Source: CANIGN01 sp964538275 (GTDB lineage Bacteria; Bdellovibrionota; UBA2428). From it: 64,000 bases of DNA. Within the stretch, counting starts at the first letter, position 1. The number at the start of each line of letters is the position of its first letter. A program made the position numbers and the translations under genes. The stretch spans positions 1 to 64,000 of the forward strand of contig CAZIFW010000006.1 in assembly GCA_964538275.1 (NCBI GenBank), given 5' to 3'. Shown here piece after piece: positions 25,803 to 34,061 of this stretch. A model generated the notes under the pieces. The model made no database searches. It was not told the DNA's origin and was given only the letters and a program-made list of their open reading frames with translations.

Positions 25803-26684
25803 ATGCTTGCACCAGACACACTCGAGAAGACGCTCGAATCACTCACAGCCTTTTTGAAACAGGTCGAAGATCCATCTAAAGATGATTGGGATCCTATAGA
25901 GTTAGGAATGTGGGTTGCTAAGCTTGAATACCCTGCACTCGACGTGCCTGCCCAAGTTAAAATATTTCGCGAAACTTTAAAAACTGCTCTTTCTGAGTTT
26001 CCAAAAGAGGCTTCAGTAAAAGATAAGTCTAAATTTGTTCTCACTATTTATCGCGACATCCTAGGTTTTCAGGGTGATACAACAAATTATTACAACGTTA
26101 AAAACTCATTTATGAACGATGTGTTGGTTCGCCGCAAAGGGATTCCTATCACATTAAGTTTAGTCTTTATGGAAATGTGTCGCGCGGTTGAACTTAAAGC
26201 AGCGGGCATTAGTTTTCCTGGTCACTTTTTAGTTAAAATCTTGGATCAAGATCAAGATAAAGATCACGACGAAGAGTGGTTTGTTGATACCTTTGATGGT
26301 GCAAAGATTTTGAGTCTTGAAGAATGTAAACAGCGTCTTGAAACTTGGACAAAAGGCATGATTCCTTTTGGTCCCGAAGCTTTAAAAATTGCTCATCCGC
26401 GCGAAATCGTTTCTAGAATGTTGCGTAACTTGCGAGCTATTTATTTTGAAAAAGAAGATCTCACACGTTTGTATTGGGTGCTGACGGCTCTTGCAGAACT
26501 TTGCCCACAAGAACGCGTTGAATCTTTACGTGAACGAGCATTCCTCTTTGCACGTATGGGCCGATACCGAGCTGCCATACAAGATCTTCGTACCGTTATT
26601 AAATCTTCTTCGAGTTTGCATAATCGCGACCATCTAGAGAAGATTTTGCGCTACTTTGAGCTTCAAAAAGAAGTTACCAATTAG
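25803..26684 (+). CDS. SirB1-like transglutaminase/TPR protein
   Basis: A 293-residue protein of the SirB1/YchA family: VLTIYRDILGFQGDTTNYYNVKNSFMNDVLVRRKGIPITLSLVFMEMC (read in parts), GISFPGHFLVK and an acidic loop before EEWFVDTFDGAKIL. The FPGHF and D-x-F-D/G segments belong to the transglutaminase-like core, but the nucleophile Cys position of true transglutaminases is replaced by Thr/Ser in ITLSLVF. A C-terminal TPR-like region follows (LRERAFLFARMGRYRAAIQDLRTVI). The role is unclear in most bacteria. Confidence 0.8.
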   Translation: MLAPDTLEKTLESLTAFLKQVEDPSKDDWDPIELGMWVAKLEYPALDVPAQVKIFRETLKTALSEFPKEASVKDKSKFVLTIYRDILGFQGDTTNYYNVKNSFMNDVLVRRKGIPITLSLVFMEMCRAVELKAAGISFPGHFLVKILDQDQDKDHDEEWFVDTFDGAKILSLEECKQRLETWTKGMIPFGPEALKIAHPREIVSRMLRNLRAIYFEKEDLTRLYWVLTALAELCPQERVESLRERAFLFARMGRYRAAIQDLRTVIKSSSSLHNRDHLEKILRYFELQKEVTN

Positions 26685-26729
26685 ACTTTAAATTAAACAA
26701 ATATTTACCAAAGCTTCATATTTCTATGA

Positions 26730-26745
26730 TTTGAACGGGTTCAAA
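26730..26745 (+). promoter_or_regulatory. palindrome at a probable promoter
   Basis: TTTGAAC and GTTCAAA (7-bp arms, GG centre) lie nine bases before the ATG of the Arg/Glu-rich exported protein. A -10-like TATGAT (26725-26730) abuts it, and TTTACC lies upstream at a short 15-base spacing. The position at the predicted transcription start fits an operator or a short leader hairpin. Confidence 0.3.
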
Positions 26746-26753
26746 ATAGAAGC

Positions 26754-27176
26754 ATGTTTAACAAGATATCAAAATTAGTCTTTGCCGTTTTTTTCTGTAT
26801 GCCTCTTTTTGCAGAGGAAGAAGCAGCCCCCCTTCAAAATAATGAAAACGTTTCGGTTGAAGATCAAAAAGATCGGATTCAAGAAAACGTTGGAGAAAGA
26901 AAAGAAAAACGAGAAGAGCGTAGAGAGCTTAGACAAGAAAAAAGAAAAGAGCGTCAAGCTAATCGTCAGGAGCGTAGGGAACTTCGCCAAGAAAACCGTA
27001 AAGAACGAAGAGAAAATAGACAAGAAAATCGTCAAGAACGAAGAGAAGATCGCCAGGAAAATCGACAAGCAAGACAAGAAAGCCGCGAGGGGCGGCAAAT
27101 TGCTCGACAAGCTAGTCGTCAAGAGAACAGGTCTCTTCGACAGAGCGATCGTCAATCGAGACGATCCGGCAGATAA
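26754..27176 (+). CDS. exported Arg/Glu/Gln-rich low-complexity protein
   Basis: A 140-residue protein with a signal peptide (MFNKISKLVFAVFFCMPLFA) and a mature part almost wholly of heptad-like ERRELRQENRKERRENRQ repeats. The charge pattern predicts a long single alpha helix or coiled coil. The repetitive codons leave other frames open as well, but only this frame has a signal peptide and a plausible start. A similar design (signal peptide plus charged helix) is seen at 56460-56819. Function unknown; extension into the periplasm or nucleic-acid binding are possible. Confidence 0.65.
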   Translation: MFNKISKLVFAVFFCMPLFAEEEAAPLQNNENVSVEDQKDRIQENVGERKEKREERRELRQEKRKERQANRQERRELRQENRKERRENRQENRQERREDRQENRQARQESREGRQIARQASRQENRSLRQSDRQSRRSGR

Positions 27177-27184
27177 GATTCATT

Positions 27185-27949
27185 TTATTCGTTTTGAAGT
27201 TTAATTATTAAACTTGTCACTAAGAGCACTACAACCACAACAAGAATGGGGCGTACAATTTTAGAAGTATGCTTGCTTGCGGCCTGACTTCCAAAAAAAG
27301 CTCCCACCACCATAGCGGCCCCTGTTGTGAGGCCAAGTTTCCAGTGCACATAACCTCCTAAAGAAAAGCTCACGAGTGCTGTACCTGCAGAAAAGGTATT
27401 CGCTAATTTAGAAAGTGTAAGAGCGTGAAGGAGTGGAAGCTTTGCCACTAAAAGCAGGGCAAGGAGCATAAAGGTTCCGCCTCCTGGCCCAAAGGCACCA
27501 TCATAAGCTCCCACAAAAAAAGCCGAAGAAAATGCCGCAAGACTTAAGTTTTTAGGAGCGCGGATGCGTTCTTTGATCAAAAGATCTTTTTTAAAAATAA
27601 TCCAAAGAATGACAGGGCTCATTAAGAGAAGACCCCAGGCAAAATACTGAGGTGGGATAAAAGGAGTAATCTTGGAGCCAGACCAGCTACCAAGGGCAAT
27701 GACTAGACAGAAGCTCATTCCTTCTTTGATGTTGATTTTGTTATGGCGCTGATAAATTAAGAAGGCGGTGAAAGCGCCCAAGGTACCTACAATCTTATTG
27801 GTGCCCACTGCATGAGCGGGATCGATGAGGTTGAGGGTAAGAAACGGCAAGGTTATAAGCCCACCGCCACCGGCGATGGCATCAATAAATCCGGCCACAA
27901 GGCCTACAAGGAGAGCGCTAAGCACCTCTGGATAGATATCCTTAGTCAC
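27185..27949 (-). CDS. TSUP-family (TauE/SafE) permease
   Basis: A 254-residue protein with about eight membrane helices and the two TSUP half-repeats: VAGFIDAIAGGGGLITLPFL near the N-terminus and VGAYDGAFGPGGGTFMLLALL in the middle. Family members export or import sulfite, sulfonates or other small anions. The substrate cannot be read from sequence. It starts with a GTG at 27949 and converges with the low-complexity exported gene. Confidence 0.9.
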   Translation of the reverse strand: MTKDIYPEVLSALLVGLVAGFIDAIAGGGGLITLPFLTLNLIDPAHAVGTNKIVGTLGAFTAFLIYQRHNKINIKEGMSFCLVIALGSWSGSKITPFIPPQYFAWGLLLMSPVILWIIFKKDLLIKERIRAPKNLSLAAFSSAFFVGAYDGAFGPGGGTFMLLALLLVAKLPLLHALTLSKLANTFSAGTALVSFSLGGYVHWKLGLTTGAAMVVGAFFGSQAASKHTSKIVRPILVVVVVLLVTSLIIKLQNE

Positions 27950-28012
27950 CTTTACGGTCTATTGAATTAACTCGACATAAATAGCCCGAATGGCTACCTT
28001 TTAGTTCGTTTT

Positions 28013-28981
28013 ATGGCATCCAAAACTAAAAGCAAAAAAGTCACAAAATCACCCGCAAAAACTCCTACTAAGAAAACAATTCTAACTGCGCCCAAGACAC
28101 TCGCTATGCCCAGCTTTGAATTGAAAGTGGGTTTGGCAGAGATGCTTCGCGGAGGCGTGATTATGGATGTTGTAACTCCAGAGCAAGCAAAAATTGCAGA
28201 AGCCTCAGGCGCGGTAGCGGTGATGGCTCTTGAGCGCGTACCTTCTGATATTCGCAAAGAAGGTGGAGTGGCGCGTATGAGCCCTCCAGAACTTGTAGAA
28301 AAAATTATGAAAGCTGTGAGCATTCCTGTCATGGCGAAATGTCGCATTGGCCACTTCGCAGAAGCACAAGTGCTGGAAGCCATCGGTGTAGACTTTATCG
28401 ATGAGAGCGAAGTGCTTACTCCTGCTGACGATGAATTTCATATTGCAAAAAATAACTTCCGCGTTCCATTTGTTTGCGGATGCAAAAACTTAGGTGAAGC
28501 GCTTCGTCGTATTGGCGAAGGTGCTGCTCTTATTCGCACTAAAGGTGAGCCAGGAACTGGAAACGTTGTTGAAGCGGTAAGACACCTTCGTCAAATCAAT
28601 CAAGATATTAAACGCGTGATGATGCTCGATGAGAGCGAGCTCATGACCGAAGCCAAAAACTTAGGAGCTCCTTACGAACTTCTTTTGAAAGTTCGAAAAT
28701 ATGGAAAACTTCCAGTGCCTAACTTTGCAGCAGGTGGCGTAGCAACTCCCGCTGACGCAGCCCTTTGTATGCAACTCGGAGCTGAAACTGTGTTCGTAGG
28801 ATCGGGAATTTTTAAATCTGATTCTCCCGAAAAGTTTGCACGCGCAATTGTTCGTGCGGTGGCTGGCTTTGACCGTCCAGAAGAAGTGCTTGCAGCATCT
28901 AAGGGATTATCTGCAGCGATGCGTGGTCTTGAAATCAAAACCATTCCTGAATCTGAAAAAATGTCAGAACGCGGTTGGTAA
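28013..28981 (+). CDS. pdxS: pyridoxal 5'-phosphate synthase lyase subunit PdxS
   Basis: A 322-residue PdxS. The (beta/alpha)8 core starts near residue 33 (FELKVGLAEMLRGGVIMDV) and shows VMALERVPSDIR, the lysines of VMAKCRIGHFAEAQ, IRTKGEPGTGNVVEAVRH and the phosphate-site FAAGGVATPADAA. It makes PLP from ribose-5-phosphate, glyceraldehyde-3-phosphate and ammonia. The first 32 residues form a Lys/Thr/Pro-rich tail absent from typical PdxS (about 290 residues). pdxT follows 31 bases later. Confidence 0.96.
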   Translation: MASKTKSKKVTKSPAKTPTKKTILTAPKTLAMPSFELKVGLAEMLRGGVIMDVVTPEQAKIAEASGAVAVMALERVPSDIRKEGGVARMSPPELVEKIMKAVSIPVMAKCRIGHFAEAQVLEAIGVDFIDESEVLTPADDEFHIAKNNFRVPFVCGCKNLGEALRRIGEGAALIRTKGEPGTGNVVEAVRHLRQINQDIKRVMMLDESELMTEAKNLGAPYELLLKVRKYGKLPVPNFAAGGVATPADAALCMQLGAETVFVGSGIFKSDSPEKFARAIVRAVAGFDRPEEVLAASKGLSAAMRGLEIKTIPESEKMSERGW

Positions 28982-29012
28982 TTCCTAGCTTAGTCTTGAA
29001 AAGAGTTGATAG

Positions 29013-29555
29013 ATGCGCGTAGGAATTTTAGCCGTCCAAGGTTGCGTAGAGCCCCACAGAAAACATGTTGAAGCCTTAGGTGCACAACTCGTTGAAGTTC
29101 GTCGCAGCGAAGATTTTGAATCCATTGATGCCTTGATACTTCCCGGGGGTGAGAGCACCACCATGCTTAAGCTCATTGAACATTTTGGAATTTGGGATGA
29201 CCTCTTGAAAGCTTCCAAAGTAATTCCTTTTTGGGGAATCTGCGCCGGAAGTATTTTGATGGCAAAAAAAGTTTCTGATCCTGCTCAAAAATCTTTGGGC
29301 ATTATGGACATCGACATTCAACGCAATGGCTATGGACGTCAGTTAGACAGTGCACAAGTGAAGTTAAACAACTACGAAGTGGCTTTTATACGCGCCCCTA
29401 TAGTGTCTCGCTCGGGTGAAGAGTGCGATGTGCTTGCACGCTACAAGGGCGATCCTGTTTGGATTCAAGAAGGCATGCATATGATTTCTACCTTTCATGC
29501 AGAGCTTAACACTGAAGCTCCCTCTCCTTTTCATCGTGCTTTTTTAGTTCTTTAA
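29013..29555 (+). CDS. pdxT: pyridoxal 5'-phosphate synthase glutaminase subunit PdxT
   Basis: A 180-residue class I glutamine amidotransferase. The nucleophile is in WGICAGS and the His-Glu pair in STFHAELN. The start VGILAVQGCVEPHRKHVEALGA and LPGGESTTMLKLI are PdxT signatures. It supplies ammonia to PdxS. It is slightly short against the common 190-200 but all catalytic residues are present. Confidence 0.96.
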   Translation: MRVGILAVQGCVEPHRKHVEALGAQLVEVRRSEDFESIDALILPGGESTTMLKLIEHFGIWDDLLKASKVIPFWGICAGSILMAKKVSDPAQKSLGIMDIDIQRNGYGRQLDSAQVKLNNYEVAFIRAPIVSRSGEECDVLARYKGDPVWIQEGMHMISTFHAELNTEAPSPFHRAFLVL

Positions 29556-29558
29556 CTT

Positions 29559-30485
29559 TTATTTTGATGAATCGTTAAAACCCATGAGATGAAAACCTAG
29601 GGTAGGCCAGTTCTCATCCTTCATCCGAGCCTGAATGTAGTCTTCGAATTTAACATCGCCCGTTACTTTGGCTTCACTGCTTGCATGGCGGAGGTAGAGT
29701 TCCCCGTCTTTTTCTATAATAAAACCTTGGTGTGTAACCATAACGAAGGTCTCTTTGGTTGATCGTTCATTCTTTACTAAATTAAAAAGAACCACGCGTT
29801 CTTCCAAGAGCTTCTCCTTGACGGAATTTTCTAGAAGATTTTTCAAAGGGACATATTTAAGTTTGCCTAGTTCGCTGACTACTTGGTTGGGGCCGATTTG
29901 TTTGAGTTCTCTTTTTTTGGCATCGTAGCGGGGATCTTGCGGATCTAGGGCATCAATTTTTTCATTTAGCCAAGCCTGTGTATCAATCCATTTTCTGCGC
30001 TCAGGAGCATCGGCAAAAAATTCTGTGGTGATATCGCGTAAGAATCCTTTTTTAATAACGTTCGGTACCCAGTGTAGAGATGTAAAATGATTGCGATTGC
30101 TGTAGCAAACTTCGTTTGCATTACAGTACTTGATTTCGCGAAAGGTTTTTAAAAAGTCGCTAAATTCTGCAGAAGAATTAGAAAGACTCATGGCTAAAAC
30201 AACTTCAACAAAAGTTGTGCAGTCAAAAACGTCTAAGCGGGTGAGGGGTTTGGTATCATAAGCACCAAAGGCACTTTCGCCGCAAGGGCCCCACTCAAAG
30301 GGACGGTCAAGAAGGGCTTCGCTTACGAACAAAAGTCGATCGCGCTTTTCTTCGATATCTGCGGACTTTTTAAGAAGAAATTTAATCTCTTCTACGCTTT
30401 CACTGGGAATGGCATTTAGAGCTGAGCTTATTGAGAGCAGGTTTAGGATTAGGAAGGGGTGACTGAGCTTCTTAAGGAATGCCAT
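29559..30485 (-). CDS. exported DUF1460 (N-acetylmuramoyl-L-alanine amidase-like) protein
   Basis: From the ATG at 30485 the product is 308 residues with a signal peptide (MAFLKKLSHPFLILNLLSISSALNA, in parts). The DUF1460 core shows RPFEWGPCGESAFG, LDVFDCTTFVEVVLAM with the candidate catalytic Cys, and FVMVTHQGFII and LYLRHASSEAKVTG with the candidate His residues. Structures of this family show an NlpC/P60-like cysteine peptidase or amidase fold acting on murein. An insertion of about 80 residues (WIDTQAWLNEKIDAL...) separates the Cys and His parts. It converges with pdxT. Confidence 0.8.
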   Translation of the reverse strand: MAFLKKLSHPFLILNLLSISSALNAIPSESVEEIKFLLKKSADIEEKRDRLLFVSEALLDRPFEWGPCGESAFGAYDTKPLTRLDVFDCTTFVEVVLAMSLSNSSAEFSDFLKTFREIKYCNANEVCYSNRNHFTSLHWVPNVIKKGFLRDITTEFFADAPERRKWIDTQAWLNEKIDALDPQDPRYDAKKRELKQIGPNQVVSELGKLKYVPLKNLLENSVKEKLLEERVVLFNLVKNERSTKETFVMVTHQGFIIEKDGELYLRHASSEAKVTGDVKFEDYIQARMKDENWPTLGFHLMGFNDSSK

Positions 30486-30606
30486 ATTGTGCAGCGCATA
30501 ATACAGGTCCATGCACTGAGGGTCAAGAATTCTCATTGGCTCTTAAATCAACTTAAAATGGCAGCTGAGCTTTGGTGACTCGGTGCATGGTGGGTATAAG
30601 GCTCTT

Positions 30607-31323
30607 ATGGTGCAATTCAAAAAGGCTTTAACTGTATTTTCTTTTTCACTGGCATTTGCCCTCAGCGCTGAAGGCGTTCAGGAGGGAAAACTTGGGGATT
30701 ATCCCGAGCTGCTGGCACAGTACGAAGAGAAGGTTTTGGATTCCTTATCCGCTATGGCAGATAAAATTATCATTAGCGCATGGATGAGTCTGTCTAAAAA
30801 TAATGTTGAAGCTTTTAATAATTTTTTGGGTGGATCACTCAAAGATGAACTCGCTGACAAAGATAAGTTCGAGACCTTTAAAGATTCTATGGGTCTCGAT
30901 GCAGCCGACGGGCCATGGAACTCTGCTGTCGTAGGAGTTGAACTTTTAAAGGGAGAAGAAGATAAGCAAAATCTTAGTATGTTAGTTCTGATCGAATATC
31001 TTCCCGAAAATGACCCAGCTAAGAGGGTGATGTATCGAATTGTGCTTCAAGGGCCAATAACTGCCAAGGAGGGCGAAGTCATTAAAGATGATTTTGCTGC
31101 CATGAATAGAACAGAAGTTAAAAACCTTAAAATAGTTCAAATTGAGTCGAGTAAAAAAGCAGCAAAGCTAAGCCCGCTTGAAGAAAGCATAATGAAAGAA
31201 GCAGGAGTGAGTGGTTTGGAAAATATCCCGACGCTACAGATTGATCCAGAATCGCTCGAAGAGCCCCAACAAAAGCCTTCAAGTAAAAAGCCTATGAATG
31301 GAGCTCGTTACGACCAGGCTTAG
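30607..31323 (+). CDS. exported protein of unknown function
   Basis: A 238-residue protein from the ATG at 30607 (AAGG six bases before) with a signal peptide (MVQFKKALTVFSFSLAFALSAEG). The body is a helix-rich region followed by an alpha/beta part (NLSMLVLIEYL, VMYRIVLQG) and a Pro/Gln/Ser-rich tail. No family recognised. It is divergent from the DUF1460 gene. Confidence 0.6.
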   Translation: MVQFKKALTVFSFSLAFALSAEGVQEGKLGDYPELLAQYEEKVLDSLSAMADKIIISAWMSLSKNNVEAFNNFLGGSLKDELADKDKFETFKDSMGLDAADGPWNSAVVGVELLKGEEDKQNLSMLVLIEYLPENDPAKRVMYRIVLQGPITAKEGEVIKDDFAAMNRTEVKNLKIVQIESSKKAAKLSPLEESIMKEAGVSGLENIPTLQIDPESLEEPQQKPSSKKPMNGARYDQA

Positions 31324-31335
31324 GCGTTGGATGCT

Positions 31336-32052
31336 TTAGAAATAGAACTTTAAGAAAGCTTTGCTGAAAATCCCTTTTAGGTATTCCGCTTGTTCTACGG
31401 GTTTGCCATCTACGTTATCAAAAGTTTTTTCGCCAAGCTTGTTCATCGCATAGCCCACTTGGAAGTGAAGTGAAGCGCCTTCGCCCCAGCTCCATCCTGC
31501 TCCGCCTGCAATATGACCGCGATAGAAAGGGCCGCTTTGCTTTTGAGTCTCACGAGGACTTTTGTAAGCTGTAATTGTGATATCTCCTAGAGCTGCACCT
31601 AAGGCAAGTTCGGCTTCGGGAGCCCATCCCTTTTTAATCCAACGATAACGAACAATACCCATAATAGGAATAAGACGGTACTTGGCTTCATCGTAGATTT
31701 TAGATCCGTTGATTCCAAAATCTCTAAAGTTTTGAGTCTTGAAATAGTCCAAACCTGCAGAGAGTCCGATTTCGATATTGCGAGTAATTCCGTAAGAAGC
31801 TTCAAGTCCAAATCCTAGAGGAATTTGGAAACGCATTTCTTGTCGGGCACCTTCAGACTCAGAAGTGTAGGGACTGCTAAATGGATAAATTGTTTCTGTG
31901 TAAAAACCTACTCCAAAAACACCTTTGCCTCCGATGGGAGTTACAGCATCTGCAGCATTTGCAGTGGCTTGAAAGCGTGGAGTTTCTTGAGCCCAAGCTG
32001 TTGAAATCAAAAGCAGTCCGAGACTAACGATACGTGCGCGGTGAAATCCCAT
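31336..32052 (-). CDS. outer-membrane beta-barrel-like protein
   Basis: A 238-residue protein with a signal peptide (MGFHRARIVSLGLLLISTAWA) and alternating aromatic/small residues typical of barrel strands (GFGLEASYGITRNIEIGLSAG, PEAELALGAALGDITITAY, LHFQVGYAM). It ends in FLKFYF, a terminal Phe as recognised by the BAM complex. This supports an 8- to 10-strand barrel. The specific function is unknown. Confidence 0.75.
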   Translation of the reverse strand: MGFHRARIVSLGLLLISTAWAQETPRFQATANAADAVTPIGGKGVFGVGFYTETIYPFSSPYTSESEGARQEMRFQIPLGFGLEASYGITRNIEIGLSAGLDYFKTQNFRDFGINGSKIYDEAKYRLIPIMGIVRYRWIKKGWAPEAELALGAALGDITITAYKSPRETQKQSGPFYRGHIAGGAGWSWGEGASLHFQVGYAMNKLGEKTFDNVDGKPVEQAEYLKGIFSKAFLKFYF

Positions 32053-32132
32053 GTCTCAAGGATAAGCCATGCATTGCCACAGGGCACGAGGCTCCTTGTC
32101 ATGAATTTGTCGCTACACGGGAGGGGGCTTTA

Positions 32133-32624
32133 TCAAAGCTTACATTCTTGCTGCTTGTTGGAATTTGCCCAAAATTTGGCAGCCTTTTGGTCGTAGCACC
32201 ATCCGGCACTTGAGTTGGCCTCAATTCCAAGGCAAGGGTTTTCTGGAATATAAGTACAAGCAGTGACTGCTTGGCTAACTTTAAATGGATTGTGTGGGAT
32301 TTTGTCGCTTAAAAATTGTTTTTCATTTGAAGTGGGAATTTGAGCGTTACGACAAGGAGCGTTTTTTCCGTGAGTGATGTCGTTTGAATTGAGTTGTTCA
32401 ACATGAATGGGGGTTTCAAGTGTGGCCCCACAGCGGATAAGCATATTCATTTTTTGGAGCTCTAGGCTGGTCCTGACTGCGCCTAGTATACCTTGAGTGC
32501 TTGCGGTACGAGCAGTGTTTTCGAGTTGAGTAAATTGAGGCAAAACGCCTGCGCTGAGCGAAGAAAAAATTACCAGAGATGAAATAGTTTCAAGAGTAGA
32601 AAAACCTTTCTTCGTTTGAGTCAT
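32133..32624 (-). CDS. type IV prepilin-like protein
   Basis: A 163-residue protein opening with KKGFSTLETISSLVIFSSLSAG: a short basic leader, a G/F prepilin-peptidase site, Glu at mature position +5 and a hydrophobic helix. The C-terminal domain has seven cysteines and the segment NPCLGIEANSSAGWCYDQ, which resembles the D-region of minor pilins and pseudopilins. No other pilus genes flank it, so it may be an orphan minor pilin. Confidence 0.75.
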   Translation of the reverse strand: MTQTKKGFSTLETISSLVIFSSLSAGVLPQFTQLENTARTASTQGILGAVRTSLELQKMNMLIRCGATLETPIHVEQLNSNDITHGKNAPCRNAQIPTSNEKQFLSDKIPHNPFKVSQAVTACTYIPENPCLGIEANSSAGWCYDQKAAKFWANSNKQQECKL

Positions 32625-32750
32625 AAGTTAATTTTAGCAATTAGATTGTTAAGATTTGGTTAATAAAATTGTAAAGATTCGCATTTAAAAGCTTATTTTT
32701 TAATTCACTCAACAGAAGATAGACACAGCTTCACTCAATGAAGAGAAAAA

Positions 32751-33332
32751 CTACCACTGAATCGTTTTATTGTTTTCAATCCATTTTAGAATTTCCTTGC
32801 TGGCAACAAAAGAAATCCCATGAAAGATAACTCGTTTTCTGTCGTTGTTAGCACTCAATATTCGAGCTTCAAAACTAACATCTAACATTGTTTTTTTATC
32901 AGTAAGGTGTACGGTGCAATAAGTGAAAGGTAGGCTTTCGGGAACAGCTTCTTTTAAGAGTGCGCCACCTGCTGAAAGATTTAAAGTTTCAACTTTAAAA
33001 CTCATATCGTTTTTCTTAAATTCAATGCTAACTTTACAATCCAAACGAAAATGCTTTCGACGTTCAGCTTCACGTTTTTCCTCTCGAATGATTTTAATGG
33101 AATCTTGAATAGCGGCCTTTTCTTTAGGGCTACTTGTGAAGAGCGTATTGTGAGCAATGAACTCGGGTGGTTGATCGTTCTTTTGGATAAACCACGTTGC
33201 TTGCTCGTCAGGACTAAGCATTGCTAAAAAAAAGTGGGCAGAATCTTCGCCTAAGACTTTTATTTTTACGCGTTCATCACTCGAGCTACTAAAACACCAC
33301 ACACTTGTATCTTCTTGAGTCATACAGAGCAT
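32751..33332 (-). CDS. PilZ-domain protein
   Basis: A 193-residue protein. The first 95 residues form an unrecognised domain (WCFSSSSDERVKIKVLGED...). Then follows RRKHFRLDCKVSIEF, carrying the RxxxR motif, and ETLNLSAGGALL, carrying the (D/N)xSxxG motif, which together bind cyclic di-GMP. This layout is common in bdellovibrio-like genomes. It is divergent from the FHA gene across a 127-base region with an inverted repeat. Confidence 0.85.
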   Translation of the reverse strand: MLCMTQEDTSVWCFSSSSDERVKIKVLGEDSAHFFLAMLSPDEQATWFIQKNDQPPEFIAHNTLFTSSPKEKAAIQDSIKIIREEKREAERRKHFRLDCKVSIEFKKNDMSFKVETLNLSAGGALLKEAVPESLPFTYCTVHLTDKKTMLDVSFEARILSANNDRKRVIFHGISFVASKEILKWIENNKTIQW

Positions 33333-33362
33333 TTATCGGTGTTTGGGACAAAAAATGTATAC

Positions 33363-33386
33363 AGTGTCTAACGTTTATTCGACACT
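33363..33386. promoter_or_regulatory. inverted repeat in the PilZ/FHA divergent region
   Basis: AGTGTC (33363-33368) and GACACT (33381-33386) are perfect arms 12 bases apart, lying 31 bases from the PilZ start and 74 from the FHA start. The spacing of about 1.7 helical turns fits a dimeric regulator site, but no consensus was recognised. Confidence 0.25.
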
Positions 33387-33459
33387 TTTGTTCTGTAAAG
33401 TACTTATAACTTAATCTGATAATATTTTGACTCGGCATTCATTTTGCACACATGCAAGC

Positions 33460-34050
33460 ATGAAAAAGTTGCCCGTGCGTGGAAAGAATCAGTTTGCTTT
33501 GAGGGTTTCCTCTGGTTTCAATCAAGGAGCCTTAATTACCCTCTCTAAAAAGAAGTCGGTGCTTGGCCGTAGCTTCAGAGCAGCAGTTCCTTTAGAAGAC
33601 GAAAAAGCTTCTCGAGAGCACACGCAAATCCTAAACGAAAACGGAAAGTTTTACGTTTCTGATATGGGCTCTACCAACGGCACCTATTTAAATAATGAAT
33701 TAATTTCTGCTCGCCGCGAACTCAAAGCAGGCGATCTCATTCGTATTGGAAGCAGCGTGTTTCGTTTTGAAACTCTAAGCTCTAAAGGAATGGAACTCAG
33801 TGAACGTTGGAAAAACGCTACCAGTGTTATCCCACGAGCAAGCTTTAGTTTTGAAGAGCTTTCTAAAATTCAACCTGACAAGTATCGTTTTATTAAACGC
33901 AATGTTCGTAAGATTCGTCGAGCAGTCGATTATTTACATACATTAACTCTGAGTGAAATGGAATTGTTTTTTGTGAAGTTAGAACTTGGTGCTACCAAGT
34001 TTTTCTTCAAATTTCACAAAACCCTCGAACGCATGCGTATTTTGAAATAA
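33460..34050 (+). CDS. FHA-domain protein
   Basis: A 196-residue protein from the ATG at 33460. The FHA domain spans about residues 12-110 with KSVLGRSFRAAVPL, ASREHTQI and FYVSDMGSTNGTYLNN, all core phosphothreonine-binding motifs. The C-terminal 80 residues are basic and helical and are not recognised. It likely reads Ser/Thr phosphorylation. The partner kinase is not in this window. Starting at the earlier TTG (33427) would add 11 residues without support. Confidence 0.85.
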   Translation: MKKLPVRGKNQFALRVSSGFNQGALITLSKKKSVLGRSFRAAVPLEDEKASREHTQILNENGKFYVSDMGSTNGTYLNNELISARRELKAGDLIRIGSSVFRFETLSSKGMELSERWKNATSVIPRASFSFEELSKIQPDKYRFIKRNVRKIRRAVDYLHTLTLSEMELFFVKLELGATKFFFKFHKTLERMRILK

Positions 34051-34061
34051 CTCGATTAGAC

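Noticed and set aside
26775..27204. Long open frames on the minus strand (126 residues) and in another plus frame (140 residues) over the charged-repeat gene
   Set aside because: They arise from the repetitive Arg/Glu codons. Neither has a convincing start or composition, whereas the chosen frame has a signal peptide.
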